Positions 39,010 through 51,628 of a stretch of 64,000 nt of DNA are shown one piece after another (position 1 is the first letter of the stretch; each line of letters starts with the position of its first letter). Under the pieces are notes generated by a model. The model saw nothing but the letters and a program-made list of their open reading frames with translations, ran no database searches and had not been told where the DNA came from. The stretch is taken from assembly GCA_028023455.1 (NCBI GenBank), contig JAQFVV010012489.1, positions 2,853,881 through 2,917,880 on the forward strand, read 5' to 3'. The translations under genes and the position numbers were made by a program. The stretch comes from Epiperipatus broadwayi. Taxonomy: Eukaryota; Onychophora; Udeonychophora; Euonychophora; Peripatidae.

Positions 39010-40975
39010 ATCATCATCATAATTTTTGACCATTATCAATCCACTTCAGATAGTCTTGCTTTTATTCCTTGCTTTTTTTCTCTAATATCATCAAACTTTT
39101 TTATTTTATCCATTCATCTCATATGTGTTCTTTTTTAGATAATTTATAGTCTCTTGGAATTCTATTTAAAACTTCAATAACCTATCAAATTTTCATTTCT
39201 AAAGAATATGTTGAATCCAATTCCATTTCAATCTCTTATATTTCAGTGATATCTATTCATTTTCTTACTTGTGTATTTCATTTTCAACATTTATGAGTTC
39301 TTTCTAATATACTCTTTACATACTTTGTTGATTGGTCTCATGTCTCTGTATTGTTCTTCAGTTATGTTTACAAGTTTCAGATCCATAAATAAGAATAGAT
39401 AAAACACATCCATTAAAATCCTCTTTTTCAAATAAATAGCATATTTGCTTTTAATATTAAGTTATTTCTACCAAAAGTACTCCATGTAAGTTTAATTATA
39501 CAATTAATGTCATCCATTACAAAAAAATTCCATCTGCATTAGTAATGTGATCAAAGTATTTATAGTTGTTAACATGCAATTCATAATTATCAGACTTTAT
39601 TTTTTTCTCAAAAAAATCCATTTAATATTATTTTAGACTTTTTAATATTTATCTTTAAACTTACTTTTTATCTTACAACTGACAACCCTTGCAACAATTT
39701 CTGAAGCTATGAAGCATTTTTATGAAAAAAAAAAAAACTACATCATCTACAAAAACTAGATAATTTAAATAATCTTTAATTACTTTTACTCCCTTAGCTT
39801 TTCAATTTATTCCACAAAATTGTTTTTATAAAACTGCTATAAAAAGTTGTGGAGATATGAAATCACTCTTTCATAATCCTTTTCAATGTAAATCTCTTAG
39901 TATGTATTCTAATCATACTCTTGTGTTTCAATAAATTTTTTTGAGAAAATAACAATATCATGGGTTTATATCTAAATGATCCAACATTTTATTACAAAAA
40001 TGCTTATATTATCATTTTATTATCTACAAATTTAAAGTATAATGACAACTTATATTTATTGGAACTTTCTGTAACTTCACTCAATTCTTGGATATAAACC
40101 ATTATGCTGAAATGAATTTTAAATCCAGATTGTTCTTTGGGCTAGTTAGAATCCAAAGATTGTTCTAGACAAGTTGTAATTATCTTGATAAAGATTTTAC
40201 TTATAGCATCAAATATGTTTCATTATCTACAAATTAAAAGCATATTGGGAACTCATATATAAATATGGATCATTTTGCAACTATTATCGATATTTGGATA
40301 TGACCTCTGGTGCTAAAATGACTTTTAAATATAGATTGTTCTATTGGTTAGTTAGAAACCAATATTGCTAAAAACTAGTTATAATTATCTTAGTAAAGAT
40401 TTTGTATAGAACTGGTAAAGAGATCTGTAAATTCTAATAACTTCTGTAACATCTTTTTAAATATCAATAGTACTATTACATTTTCACAACAATCTTATAT
40501 ATCTTAATCATTTAGACATAAAAGTTTGCCAATAATTTTTCTGTTTCTTTACATGCTTCTTTTAAAAGGTCAATAAGTCAACTTTTCTCTGTTTTATAAA
40601 TTTAATTGTATTTCACTTCTTCATTTAAAACACTCAATAATAAAGAATATGTAATAATTATAGAAAAAAAAGTTTTCTTATTCTTTATTACTATAATGTC
40701 ATTTCTTTTTTAGTAATACTTTCACCCTTTTTTTTTATTGCAGAAATAATCTTCTTCCAATATCCAAGATGTTCTTTTACACTTGTAAAACCATTATTTT
40801 TTCTATAGTTTCATTTCCAAATTCACAATTGTATTTTCTTATATTAATAATAATTCTTTTCTATATCATTTTGCAAAACTATAGGTACTCTATTCATTTT
40901 TAGTAGTGCATTTAAAAATTTTCTTAATCCTTTCTTTTTTTATAAATTATTTTATCTTAATAGAAAATTTGCTGA
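39010..40975 (-). mobile_element. Decayed RTE-like LINE, family B (linker to RT C-terminus)
   Basis: Read on the minus strand: a linker with NIRKYNCEF (about 40840), matching NDIKKYNCEL of the family B LINE at the right end of the window; an EQ..F motif of the RT fingers, present twice because of an internal duplication (about 40000-40405); NKYKLSLYFKFVD (about 40030-40070), the degraded F-V-D palm motif; a decayed GD-ISP region near 39850; the catalytic box as VFVDDVV (39736-39756); and then a YKYFDHITNADG block (the usual Y.YLG region, about 39555-39590) and a C-terminal part with NKVCKEYIRKNS (about 39310-39340). Many stops. The endonuclease is absent, so it is 5' truncated. Confidence 0.88.
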
Positions 40976-41414
40976 TAAATTATCTCATAAAATAGATCAG
41001 TTAAATACTTAAACATTATTACCATAATGTATTTTTTAATTTAGTAAATAGTGATTTAAAAATTTCAACCTAATGAAATAATAATTAATTAAAATTTATT
41101 ATCTTCTTACATTTACTTGATTATGAAAACAATTTGCATTTTTAAGAGAAAGAAATTTGGTACAGTAATATAAGAGTGCTTTAATATTTAAACAGCATTA
41201 AGCTGTTGCAGATGCGCTTTGCAGATTTTAACTATACATGATTAAATATTACAGTTTATAAACATGGCAATATATAAAATAAATGATTTACTTATATAAG
41301 AGTGCTTTGGAAATTGACATTTTAAAAATTAATTTAATGAAAAAAAAAATCATTGTCTACATATTAATTTTTTTATTTAAAAAATCTGCATTTATGCAAA
41401 CAACTTAAAGATAA
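40976..41414. other. Non-coding AT-rich stretch
   Basis: Nothing identified. The first 180 bases may be further decayed LINE linker. Confidence 0.4.
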
Positions 41415-41765
41415 GTTTAACTTCTTTATAAAAATGTAATACACATATTAAATTCTGACATGTTTTTCTTTTAACTCTAGTTGGTGCATCAATATAGACA
41501 GCTGCCAATGTATTTTAATGTCTCCATTTATGTTGAAAGTGAACTTTTAGAATAGAGTCAGGTTTTCTCTTTCTGAATAGCATTAGCAGTTTGGAATTTT
41601 ATATAATTTAAGATTACATTAATTTCTTTATAAAAAGTTTGAGGGATATTAAATTCAGTCCATATGCTTTTCCTTTTGGTCTTTTCATTAAAAGCCTTTC
41701 AACTATATTTTTTTTGTGTTGTTTTTGTTGAAAATGAACTTTTAACGTAGAATTGCTATTTTTTA
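41415..41765. repeat. Diverged tandem duplication, offset about 195-202 bp
   Basis: TTCTTTATAAAAA..ATATTAAATTC occurs at 41422 and 41624, and TGTTGAAA.TGAACTTTTA at 41531 and 41726, in the same order. No coding content. Confidence 0.7.
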
Positions 41766-43403
41766 AGTTGTACATGCACACTAGAATTAATATGTTGTTT
41801 TAAACAATTTTAATTTATTATTTTAGTATAGTAATGTATATATAAACATTTTGAAAGCTTAGAACAAAAAAGTTAAATTTCTATTAAACAGTTTAATCAC
41901 TGAACATAACTTTTGGCTGCTAAGATCAGACTCATAATGCTCATATTTTGCAGAAGACATATCATTTAAATAAGTTAAAATTATGTAAAAAGCTAATTTG
42001 CATATTCCATTTGTCAACACTGGAATCTGTTTTTATTAATAGCAGAGGGTTATTGTAAATAAACCATACATTTTAATTTTGTGCTTGTGACTTTACTAAG
42101 GATATATGTCTTTTGTGTTGCTATGTTGGTTAATTTAAAAGTACTCAGAAAATAGAAAGTTTAAATCCATGAAATTCAACATAATAGTAATCCATTTATA
42201 TAATGCTTATGTATATGCAAAATGTGAAGAAAAAATTAATGTTATATAATGGATAATTTCTGTAGCTTTATACAATCTTCTCTTCAGCATATTTTTAATG
42301 ATATTAACTACAAATAAATATCTGTCATAATTATATATGTAACAGCTGTATATTTTATTTGAAAGAGTAAAAAATAATGACACAATTAATAAATATATTG
42401 CTTTTCTCCAATTAATATATTTGCTGCCTATATTAATTTCCACATATTTTATAGCTGCTTTCTGCTTGAAAATATAAAACCACAATTGATACTGATCCAG
42501 GGTTATCATTTATTCATGAGATGTTGATGTGATAACATTATTTCATTTAGATTCTCAATTTTGGGGCAGAAAACATTATATAAGTATTACACAAGTTTTC
42601 GATATTTTTTTTAATTTAGTATGCAAATTATAGTTTATATATGTGGATATAAGTTTTTGAGTAATAGTTCTCAAATTTTATAGTTTACTTTTTCGTAATC
42701 AGTTGTAAAATAAAACAACTAAAATATTATTTTCATAGTCTTAGGAGAGTACAAGTGATTTATAAATAATTTGATAATTGAAAGTAAAATGACTAAATTT
42801 TTGTGGCAATTATTTATTTAAAAAAAAGAAGGCATATTTTATTATTTTAATTTGCTACATTTTTAAGGCCTATCGGTCATGAGATCATAAAATTAGAAAC
42901 TTTCTCATTGGATAACAACCTCTTATTGGAGGTTTATCTGCTCAGGGTATTATTTATGAATCTTGTGCATTCTATATGGATATTCAATTTATTTATATGA
43001 TACTAATCTGATTTGGTTAATTAAACTAATTATTATATATTATTTGAAATTTATTTTTATTTTGATGTTGGTAATATTTTAGATAATTAATTCATTTTCT
43101 GTTTTATTCTGTTAAAATGTCATTTAATTATAGTTAAATTTTTTCACACAAATAAATGCTTTAAGAAAATAAAATTGATATCAGTATTTTCATTATAAGT
43201 TCATTATCATTAACAGCTTTTTAATTGTTTATTGTTAATTGTGATAAGAAAAATATAATCTAGAGTTTTAATTAGTTTTCTAAAATACAGATAACTAAAT
43301 AGTCACAGATTATAAATACATATATATCAAAAAAGAATCATAGAATCAGAAATAAATCATGAATATTATTTATATGACATAGAATCTACATAAATAGTGA
43401 TAT
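41766..43403. other. Non-coding AT-rich stretch
   Basis: A 100-codon minus-strand frame at 42207-42509 is rich in I, Y, N and K and resembles no family I know; chance is the likeliest explanation. No other structure seen. Confidence 0.5.
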
Positions 43404-43559
43404 AATAATCAATCTAAATAAGTTCGAAACAAACAACTAATTATACTTACAGTTATTTAATTATCAATCCGGCTTTCATCTCTTATTGAGCCTAGTTGAT
43501 AATTAAATAATTGTAATTATAATTAGTTGTTTGTTTCAATGTTACTTAGATTGATTATT
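43404..43559. repeat. Long hairpin inverted repeat (arms 64 bp, loop 28)
   Basis: Arms 43404-43467 and 43496-43559 match at about 58 of 64 positions. The shared core is AAACAAACAACTAATTATA. The 28-nt loop (43468-43495) is more G+C-rich than the arms. No target-site duplication or known terminal motif. Confidence 0.93.
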
Positions 43560-45998
43560 TTATTAAGTATATGTCTATAGCAATACTGTGGACAAACAAT
43601 TTTTATATTGAATATTTGACCATTACATGTATAAATGATGATGATCAAGCCTTCATAATTAAATAGGTATAAAGTGGAATAAAGTTTAAATAAATGAAAA
43701 TATAGAAATATTAAAAAGTTATGCAAATTAGTTTTTAATGTGGGTGTGTTTGTAGGACATTTCTTTTAATGATTCATTTTTTTCATGTAAAATTACAAAA
43801 CAAAAATATTTTAATTACATTTCCTTTAAATTATTTTAAATATGTTATTCCAATTTCTTGATGTATCAAAGTATGACAAGTTTACTGAACATATTTAGCA
43901 AATTGGACTTGGTATAATTGAAGAGCAAGGTAAAATAATTAAAACAAAACATATTGCGTAATAAAAAATATTTCTCATAAATGTCTGGTAAATGGTGAAT
44001 TCATAAACAACTTAAAGGTTTAGAAAAGAGACAAAGAATTGAATTCAGTTAGTTGCTATGGAGTATTTTTATCAGCAGAGAAAATATAGTGACATGTAGT
44101 TTAGAATTCACAGAAACTTATACATCATAATCATAGATAAGAGAACAGAGATTGCTGAAGAACAGCCATTAAGATACAGCAGTGTTAAACAAGTACCTAT
44201 AATCAAATAAAAGAGTAATAATTGATTTTAGTTCTAAAAATTATTCATTGAATTAATGCAAGAGTGAATTATATTTTAGGCAAATTATACACTATCTGTA
44301 TGAGTGCAAATTATACACTATCTGTATATATTCAAATTATAGACAAAATATTCATATAAAATGAACTAATTAATGTTTATGCTTCATATCTTGAGGAAGA
44401 AAGTGATAAAAGTATTGCCAGAGCAAGTATTTTTATACTTAGAACTGCTCTTTAAAAAATACAGATAGAAAATGTTATGTTATCCTAAATGTACACTTAA
44501 AATAATTCATTATAAAACTTTCCACTCAATTTATTTATTCATTTATTTATTATATGTAATTTAGAAGCTTTAATTAATTTAAGTCAAATTGCATATTTTA
44601 TTTTATTTGTCTAGAATTTGTATATTAAAAATGTTTGTAATAATTGAAAAATTTCCTTTTAATTATTACTAAATCTTTAAGTCAAAAATCATGCAATCTT
44701 GTGGGTAAGGCAACTGTATTAATAAGTTCATTTTCCTCTCATGTGATATGATAAACTTACCATTATTTTAAAATGATAATCATTTAGTTTATTACTTTAT
44801 ATGTTAATAATCAACTTCTAAATAAAATTCTATCATGATTTTTTTTAAATTCAATATATTATAAACTAACATTACTCCATAAAGTTTTTTAATGCAAAAA
44901 AAAAAAAAAAAACTTCAGTTAAAAAGTTTAGAATAACAACTGCAAGCTTTATTACCTTGTGATTACTGAAAAAACTGTTGACCCAAGATCAGTTCAATGC
45001 TAATTAATATTTTTACCTGACAATGAAAAGTATTAAAATTATGTCTTATAAAAGTCATGTCCTGGTACCCTCATTTGATTTTTAAATTATATATTTTTTT
45101 AAACAAAACTTATATTTTAGTTCAAAAGATGAGGGTACTTAGGCACATCACATTGCATTGATGATTTTAAATGATTTGTTTTTAGAAGGATTGTTTTTCC
45201 TATCACACATGTTCACTTCACTGTTTTTCTTTAATGTAATTTGACAAAAAAATACATAGGTGTATTATTGTTAAAGTTTACTTAAAGTTAGTATTTATTA
45301 ATAACAAATATTTAATAATTAAAAGACTAATTATCATATTTTCAATTTTTAAGCTTATTTTATAGATATAAATTACTTTACTAATGTAAAAATGTATGCA
45401 TGTATGCATAATTTTCAGTATCTCTATACCACTTACTGCAGGATTTAACAAATAATAAGAAAGATCATATGATAGTGCTTATTAAATCCCTATCCTATGC
45501 TGTCCTACCCATACCCCCAGACTAGATTCAAGCTTATGGCTATTGTTCAGTAAGGACCTTTGGATTTTGAACCAATACACCTGGACCTTTAAAATCTAAT
45601 GCACCCTTCTCCTATCTCTTATTAATTTATCCTTGTTATACTATTAAATTATTAGTGCAAATTAAAATAACATAAAAATGTTTTATTTAAGACATCTTAA
45701 TTGCATAGTTATATAGATCTAAAACAGTTTAATTTGTGCACATTATAGTGTATCTAGTTTTTTAATAATTATGGGAATCTCTACCCTGTGGCCAGTATCT
45801 GTTATTAATTACTAAATAAATATAGTGGAAATTAGGCTTTTATAATAGCAATATATAAGCTGAAATTATGTGGAGTCAGGTGTTGTTTTATTGGTTTATT
45901 AAAATAATATGTAAAACTTTTTATTTTTTAGGAAAATACTTTAAAATGTATATATATTAATTTTGATTTTGAAAAAAAAAATTTATTAGTATAGTAAC
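43560..45998. other. Non-coding AT-rich stretch
   Basis: A two-unit short tandem repeat at about 44281-44325 contains ATTATACACTATCTGTAT twice. A small inverted repeat has GTACCCTCAT at about 45066 and ATGAGGGTAC at about 45130. A more mixed-composition patch lies at 45480-45620. No gene seen. Confidence 0.5.
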
Positions 45999-46110
45999 TT
46001 GTTTGCTGTGATATTACTAACAGTTGGTGCATATACTAATCTGTTTGCTGTGATATTACTAACAGTTGGTGCATAACTAACCTGTTTGCCATGATTTTAC
46101 TAACAGTCGA
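45999..46110. repeat. Three-copy minisatellite, 41-42 bp unit
   Basis: The units start GTTTGCTGTGATATTACTAA at 46001 and 46043 and, diverged, GTTTGCCATGATTTTACTAA at 46084. Periods are 42 and 41 bp, and each unit ends in ACAGT followed by TGGTGCATA or a variant. Confidence 0.9.
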
Positions 46111-46249
46111 ATGTATTGGGAATATTTAAATAAAAAAATAAACTTTTCTAAAGACATTCAACACACATATTAGATGATGGAAATATCCCAATATAAAAAT
46201 GCAACTAGAACACCATCACCACAAACCTTCAGGAAACACTACTGTTCCA

Positions 46250-46326
46250 CTATGTATGCACTGGGATTTTAACTGATCGGTTCACCATGACTCTGTTATA
46301 CAGTACAGATAACATGCTCAGCTAAA
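46250..46326 (-). repeat. tRNA-like remnant
   Basis: On the minus strand TAGCTGAGCAT fits the pol III A box at 9 of 11 positions, and AGTTAAAATCC follows about 40 nt later where the B box belongs. A CTGT/ACAG stem with an 8-nt loop lies between, as in an anticodon arm. It is most likely a second, older tRNA-derived SINE lineage. It is not a functional tRNA gene, since no acceptor stem pairs. Confidence 0.4.
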
Positions 46327-47230
46327 TATTAACATCATTTTTTTTCTTTGTATGATTCATAAATATACATGTGTATGTAATTAAAAATAAAAAATAAAAT
46401 TATATAAGACTAAATAAATAACTTGTAGTGTTATTTTAATATATATATATATTAAGTGCAATATTTCGATTTCTCAAATTAAAATAAATAAAAGAATAAT
46501 GTTTTGTTTATAAATTAATTTATGGCATATTTAGTCTCAATTATCTTAAAACTCTGGTTTTACTTTTTCGTTTTTACAAACCATTAATTTTCTCTAGACA
46601 CATTATTTTCAGTTAAAATAGTTGAAACAAAGCAAAATTTTCTATGTCAAGCAGTGATAAAAAATGATCTTGTATTAAAGTAAAGTAAAACTAAAACAAT
46701 TTAAATTTAATTGGCTTAGTATTAGAATCTTATTATTGTAATATAAATATAAAAAAATATCATAGTATGTACATATATCCTAAACAGTATCATTAGTATC
46801 AACTCCAGGTTAAAGACTTTATTTTAAATTGCGTGATTTAGTGCAATGGTAAAGGGCAGACTTTAGAACTTAATATTTATTGATAATAGCTCAAAACATC
46901 ATGATTTCCTAAGAAACAAATCATTTAATTATTTTATTTTTTTTATTTCTACAATATATGTTACTTGTTATGTCATGTTGATCACACAGGTAACAATGTA
47001 TATTTTTTCCACTTCCTAATGATAAAAATACTGGAAATATAACATATAGATGCTTTGTAAATATGCATTTTTATCAAACGCTTAATCACAACTATAAACT
47101 TTTATAAAACACAAATTCTTATTAATTCTCAAAATCCATTTTCAAAAATTCTTAGATTATAATTGGTGCTTTGAAGTCATTTGATTCTCTGTAAATTCGT
47201 TAATCTAGCAATATTAGTAATGCATAAATG
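46327..47230. other. Non-coding AT-rich stretch
   Basis: There is a TA tract at about 46440-46452. A partial tRNA-like head (TAGTGCAATGGTAAAGGG) lies near 46851-46868. No gene. Confidence 0.5.
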
Positions 47231-47800
47231 ATGTTTTATCTAACAAAATAAATTGGCATTGATGTATGAAAGATAGATAAATTTTCAAGTTTATTTAAAA
47301 AGTCATTCTTTAGAATCTGCATATAATTTGTCCTAATAATGTATTTGGTAATATTATTCTGTGAAATATTTATATTTTTAACACTATATACTTGATCAGT
47401 TGTAAGAATCATTTATATGTAATTAAAATCATTAGTAGTCAACCTAAATTAATATTTGAACTGGTAATCTGGCTTGATAAATTTATAAACAATAAAGTTT
47501 CAGCCTTTTTGGTTCTCAATGCTTAATTTATTTATAAAATTGGTGGTCGAGAGGTCAGCGCGACTGCCTTGCACTTGAAGTTAGTTGCCCAGGTTGCGGG
47601 TTCGCGTCCTGGCCGATGCTATGACACTTAAATCAAAGGTCAGATGAAAGCAATCTCCTTTTATCTGACAAAATATAATAGCATTGATATAAGAAAGGAT
47701 AGAGAAATTTTTAAAATTATTTTAAATGTTTCTTTAGAATCTGCTTGGCATTTGTCCTAGTAATGTATTCAGGTGAGATTATTCTGTGAAATATTTTTAA
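47231..47800. repeat. Direct duplication (2 x about 145 bp, offset 425) around a SINE
   Basis: Copy 1 (47231-47375) and copy 2 (47656-47800) share TTTTATCT.ACAAAATA, TTTAGAATCTGC, TTTGTCCTA.TAATGTATT and ATTATTCTGTGAAATATTT in order. SINE copy 4 lies just before copy 2. The duplication is therefore tandem, with the SINE in the spacer. Confidence 0.85.
47541..47630 (+). mobile_element. tRNA-derived SINE, copy 4 (5' truncated)
   Basis: It begins at TGGTGGTCGAGAGG (A box) and lacks the GTCAAGTG leader. It continues with GCGCGACTGCCTTGCACTTG, a B box GGTTCGCGTCC, and the family ending GGCCGATGCTATGACACTTA. It shares the ACTGCCTTGCACTTG variant with copy 5, which defines a subfamily distinct from copies 1 and 3. 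No target-site duplication is clear. Confidence 0.92.
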
Positions 47801-48197
47801 TCATTAATGCCAGCAATAGGTCAAATATATACACATTTGTTAACCTTCTATATTACTCACAACATGAATTTGCCTACAATTTAAGACAACTTTCCCATCA
47901 ATGATGAAGATCATATAATTTTAAAATCAATATTTTTTTTGTTTATATTCAAATAACAAATCCAAACCAACATATACTTTTTACCATTTAACTAATAAAA
48001 GATAGATATTCATTTCTCAATTAATATATGATAACTTCAAAACAGCAGCTACCTTGGTAAAAAAAAGTGTGACCTAAAAAACCCTTTAAAGCAAGTAAAT
48101 ATATTAGTTTCCTAAAACTCTTTCATATATATAAATGCAATAGTTATAAATAATATATAGCCTTTTCTAAGCTGATAATTATGACAAAACTTAATGT

Positions 48198-48337
48198 AAT
48201 ATAAATATTATTTACTACACAAATATAATCATTACATTTACCTTACTATAAAAATATTATACTTGAAGCAAATAAATAGCAGATATGCTCCAAATTTGAG
48301 CAGTTATTACATTTGCATAGTAAATAATATTTATATT
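48198..48337. repeat. Inverted repeat (perfect 20-bp arms)
   Basis: AATATAAATATTATTTACTA at 48198-48217 and its exact complement at 48318-48337 enclose 100 nt. The pairing extends weakly outward. Confidence 0.8.
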
Positions 48338-48633
48338 GTTAATGTTTTTATAAGTATTGAACAAGTTTGGGATATTTATATGTAGCAAATGTAATAATAT
48401 TTATATATGTGTGCTTTTATCGTGTTGAGGGTTTAAATTTCTAAAGTGCAGGCAGGCTAAATTAATAGAAGACTGCAGGTATAATACTCTTAATCCAAAT
48501 TCCTATTATTGAAAAATCTCCATCATTCAAACGAATATTCAATCGTGATCTTTAACCTTTTACCACAAATAAATTAATTTGTACACCCAATTACAAACAC
48601 AATTAAAGAAAAAGCATTCTTAATTAAATAAAT

Positions 48634-48747
48634 GTCTTGCATTGGTGGTCGAGAGGTCAGCGCGACTGCCTTGCACTTGCAGGCAGTTGCCCGGGTTGCT
48701 GCGGGTTCGTGTCCCGGCCGATGCTATGACACTTAAAAAAAAAAAAC
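48634..48747 (+). mobile_element. tRNA-derived SINE, copy 5 (full length)
   Basis: Full length, from GTCTTGCATTGGTGG through the A box TGGTCGAGAGG, the B box GGTTCGTGTCC and the ending GGCCGATGCTATGACACTTA, into an A12 tail. A 12-bp target-site duplication AATTAAATAAAT flanks it (48622-48633 and 48748-48759). The intact A tail, intact pol III boxes and retained CpGs make it one of the youngest copies here. Confidence 0.95.
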
Positions 48748-48759
48748 AATTAAATAAAT

Positions 48760-50370
48760 AAGCTTAATTGCAGTGAAGATCTACTTTTTTTTTTTTTTTA
48801 CTATCATAATAGTTTGAATTTTTAATGAAAGAATCTCATAAATTAAATAAAAAAATTCATCTGATACCAGTTTTTTTCAGTTAGTGGTATTTTATCAGTC
48901 AGTATAACCAAGTAATAGCAGATATTCTTTTGTTTTCACAACAGTTATGCCAATTAATGTAAACTTTTAGTTGATAACGACGCATACATTAGGTGACATA
49001 ACTATAGCGCATAATAAACAGTTATTTTTTTTAAAATAGTTATTTCTTTTCCTATAAACAGAACTTTCTTAATCTTTTTTGATATGGATACCATTTTCAA
49101 TCATTCTAAAGTTATAATCAAAATGTTTATATTTTTTAGAATAATCAAAACATTAAAAAATGTTAACTTTTAAGTATTGCTTTGGTCTAATTCTAATTTT
49201 GTATTTCCAATACAATTACAGACGAAATTAATGCAATATTTTTTATTTATAAATTCGGTAAAATAATAACATTATTGAAAATAAATGTAACCATTAAGAA
49301 TCGTTATGAAGTTTAAAAAACTGGATTGCATTTGGAAAGAGTATTGGGCACTTTGAATTTTAAATTGTAATTCGTTTCCAATACTTGGACAATAGTTAGT
49401 TGGGTGGCTATCTAGGCTTCAAGTAGCTAGACATCTAAAAAAGAATCTAAGCTTTTTTGGAAATATTCAGCCATATAAAAGAAATTCAATTTTTCATCCA
49501 TATTAGGCATGGCAAGGAGATATTTAAAAACTACAGAAAGAGCTTTATTGGTGCTATATACTGTAATGAACAAAAATACACAGCTAACCTGAAATAAGCC
49601 AGCAGTAATCTGCATGCAGTTTCACATTCTGATATCACATGATCAAAACCTTTTTCTTTTTATATCCTGCTATCTCAGTCAGATACAAGAAACTCATCAT
49701 TTTCTAATTACTGATATTGATTGCAATAAAAAAAACAAATGCTAGAATAACGATAAATTAATATTTATTTACATATATACATAATCACCAAATAAATATT
49801 AACATGAATATTTTGGGTATACCAGTTTATTGGTCTTTAACCTGGGTTTTAATTCAGCATAATGACAATGATCTATTGTCTTACTGGTTTTATTCAACTG
49901 CCCTAGCTAGGTCAATGCAAAATTCATCGAACTAGATATTTATTGCCTCATTATGCATGGATAATATATGACCATATGCATCTTAATTGTTCCTGAATAG
50001 TTACAGACTTGCTACACAGGCTAGTTGGAAGTGTCAATATCTATTAATATAACTGATTTCAACTTGGTTTCAAGCCTTATTAATTAAGCTTTAGGATACA
50101 TTAAAATCATTTATATAAGTTATACTATTAGAAGTACTAGACTAACATAAATCACTTCAAGCTGTAGTGATTGCAAATTTATACTAGAGCCTAGATTATT
50201 GAATATAAGCAAATTATAAAGATATGTGCCACATAAGCCAGACGATTTTTAATGTCTATTTTAATAACCTTAAAATAAGAATTACCAAATGCCCCAGGCA
50301 AGGATCACACATCTACATGGCATTAGTAATTGAGACTTACAAACTAAATGTTAGGAATAGATATCTACCT
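48760..50370. other. Non-coding stretch, unassigned
   Basis: CpGs appear briefly at 48.97-49.4 kb. A 62-codon minus-strand frame at 49427-49615 has no recognisable family. The 49.8-50.3 kb part is of more mixed composition and may be an old element I cannot name. Confidence 0.45.
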
Positions 50371-50448
50371 AGAAAATAATGATAGTAATATGTCAAGTAT
50401 AAGCAGCAGGAAAAATATCTGTTGTACACTTATTTAAGAACTGTCAAA

Positions 50449-50534
<86 letters not shown>

Positions 50535-50645
50535 GATATATGGTAGAAATGTGAATCTACTGAATAAATAATAATCCTAAGTCACCAAATACAGGAGGCA
50601 GAAAAAGCATCTGCTTTTCACTCATTTCTGGACAATCAAAAAATG
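50371..50645. repeat. Diverged duplicate pair around a (TA)n tract
   Basis: Copy 1 (50371-50450) and copy 2 (about 50559-50645) share GTCA..AATA.AG.AGGCAG.AAAAA.ATCTG, then CACT.ATTT.TG and TCAAA.AATGTAT-like words. A (TA)n tract at 50451-50530 lies between. Offset about 190 bp. Confidence 0.6.
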
Positions 50646-51283
50646 TATAAATAAAGCATCCTGAAATAATATTACAGAAGCTCCAGACACCATTTAAAGT
50701 AAGTTTAATACTTGAATTATATGACCCATAAATATCCTCCCCTTACTTCCCTATCCTAAATCTATAAGGACATTCTAATTACAACTATAGACTTTTATAA
50801 TGATAACAATAAGCTATCTTAATTTAGTCAATCTGTTTATGCAACCTTTTATTCTACCTGAAGACCATTAATGAGCCTTATTTATGTTATAAATTAAGTT
50901 ATTATTCTGACACTTAATATACTTCAGGCTAGATGAAATGATCATTATTAACTCTTGTTTTAAATAATTAGCTAAAATAATACTAGAGAAACTTTTAGCT
51001 AATGGTAAGGGTATGCAATGATTGGCTAATTGTTTTATTATAGATATTTTCTTTCATGTTAGGATGCCTGAACTATGACATAGCTAATAAATCAGAAATA
51101 ATAAGATTATACAATCCATCAACATTCTGATCTCTAAACACATATAAATATATACATACGCCAAATAAATCATAACAATCCATACAAATTTCAATATCAA
51201 TTAAATATACATATGAAGGAGATTAACTATTTTAATGTTACTGAAATAAAATCACAATATCATATAAATAAAGTTCATACACA

Positions 51284-51628
51284 TTATTCTATTTCATCTT
51301 CAATAGTTGATTTTATGAATTCATGTATCTGTAGACTTTTTGCAGAACAGTAGATATAAACAAAGCTCTGTTTGCTGTTACTCTGCAAAGCTTCTATGAG
51401 ATTATTCTTGCTGATTGAAATGATATTCTTTAATGTGTGTGATTTTGGCTTTTCTATTTTATTCACGATGCAGCATATGATGGTATTTTTGTTGTTGAAT
51501 TTATGATGGCTAGTTTCTTCCCCAAAGCTATAGGACACTTTTAACTTAGGCAGCATACAGTTTAATATAATCTGGACCCAATGATCAATGGAAAAGTTTG
51601 ACACTATTTTACAGCATCTTCTCAGCAC
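51284..51628 (-). other. Unidentified 114-codon open frame
   Basis: It has a less biased composition than chance frames nearby: it starts MLRRCCKIVSNFSIDHW, includes a C-C pair (IICCIVNK) and ends acidic (STIEDEIE). I do not recognise a domain. It sits in a CpG-depleted block like other element-derived sequence. It could be a fragment of a transposon protein, an unknown exon or chance. There is no evident splice context. Confidence 0.2.

Noticed and set aside
38930-41165. About 50-bp imperfect direct repeats flanking the 39-kb LINE relic (38930-38990 and 41105-41165)
   Set aside because: Too long and too diverged for a target-site duplication, and low-complexity A/T content could produce the match by chance.
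42207-42509. 100-codon minus-strand frame
   Set aside because: Composition is that of random AT-rich sequence, with no domain and no splice context.
45999-46110. CRISPR-like array
   Set aside because: The three 41-42 bp units are directly tandem without spacers, and the genome is animal; it is a minisatellite.
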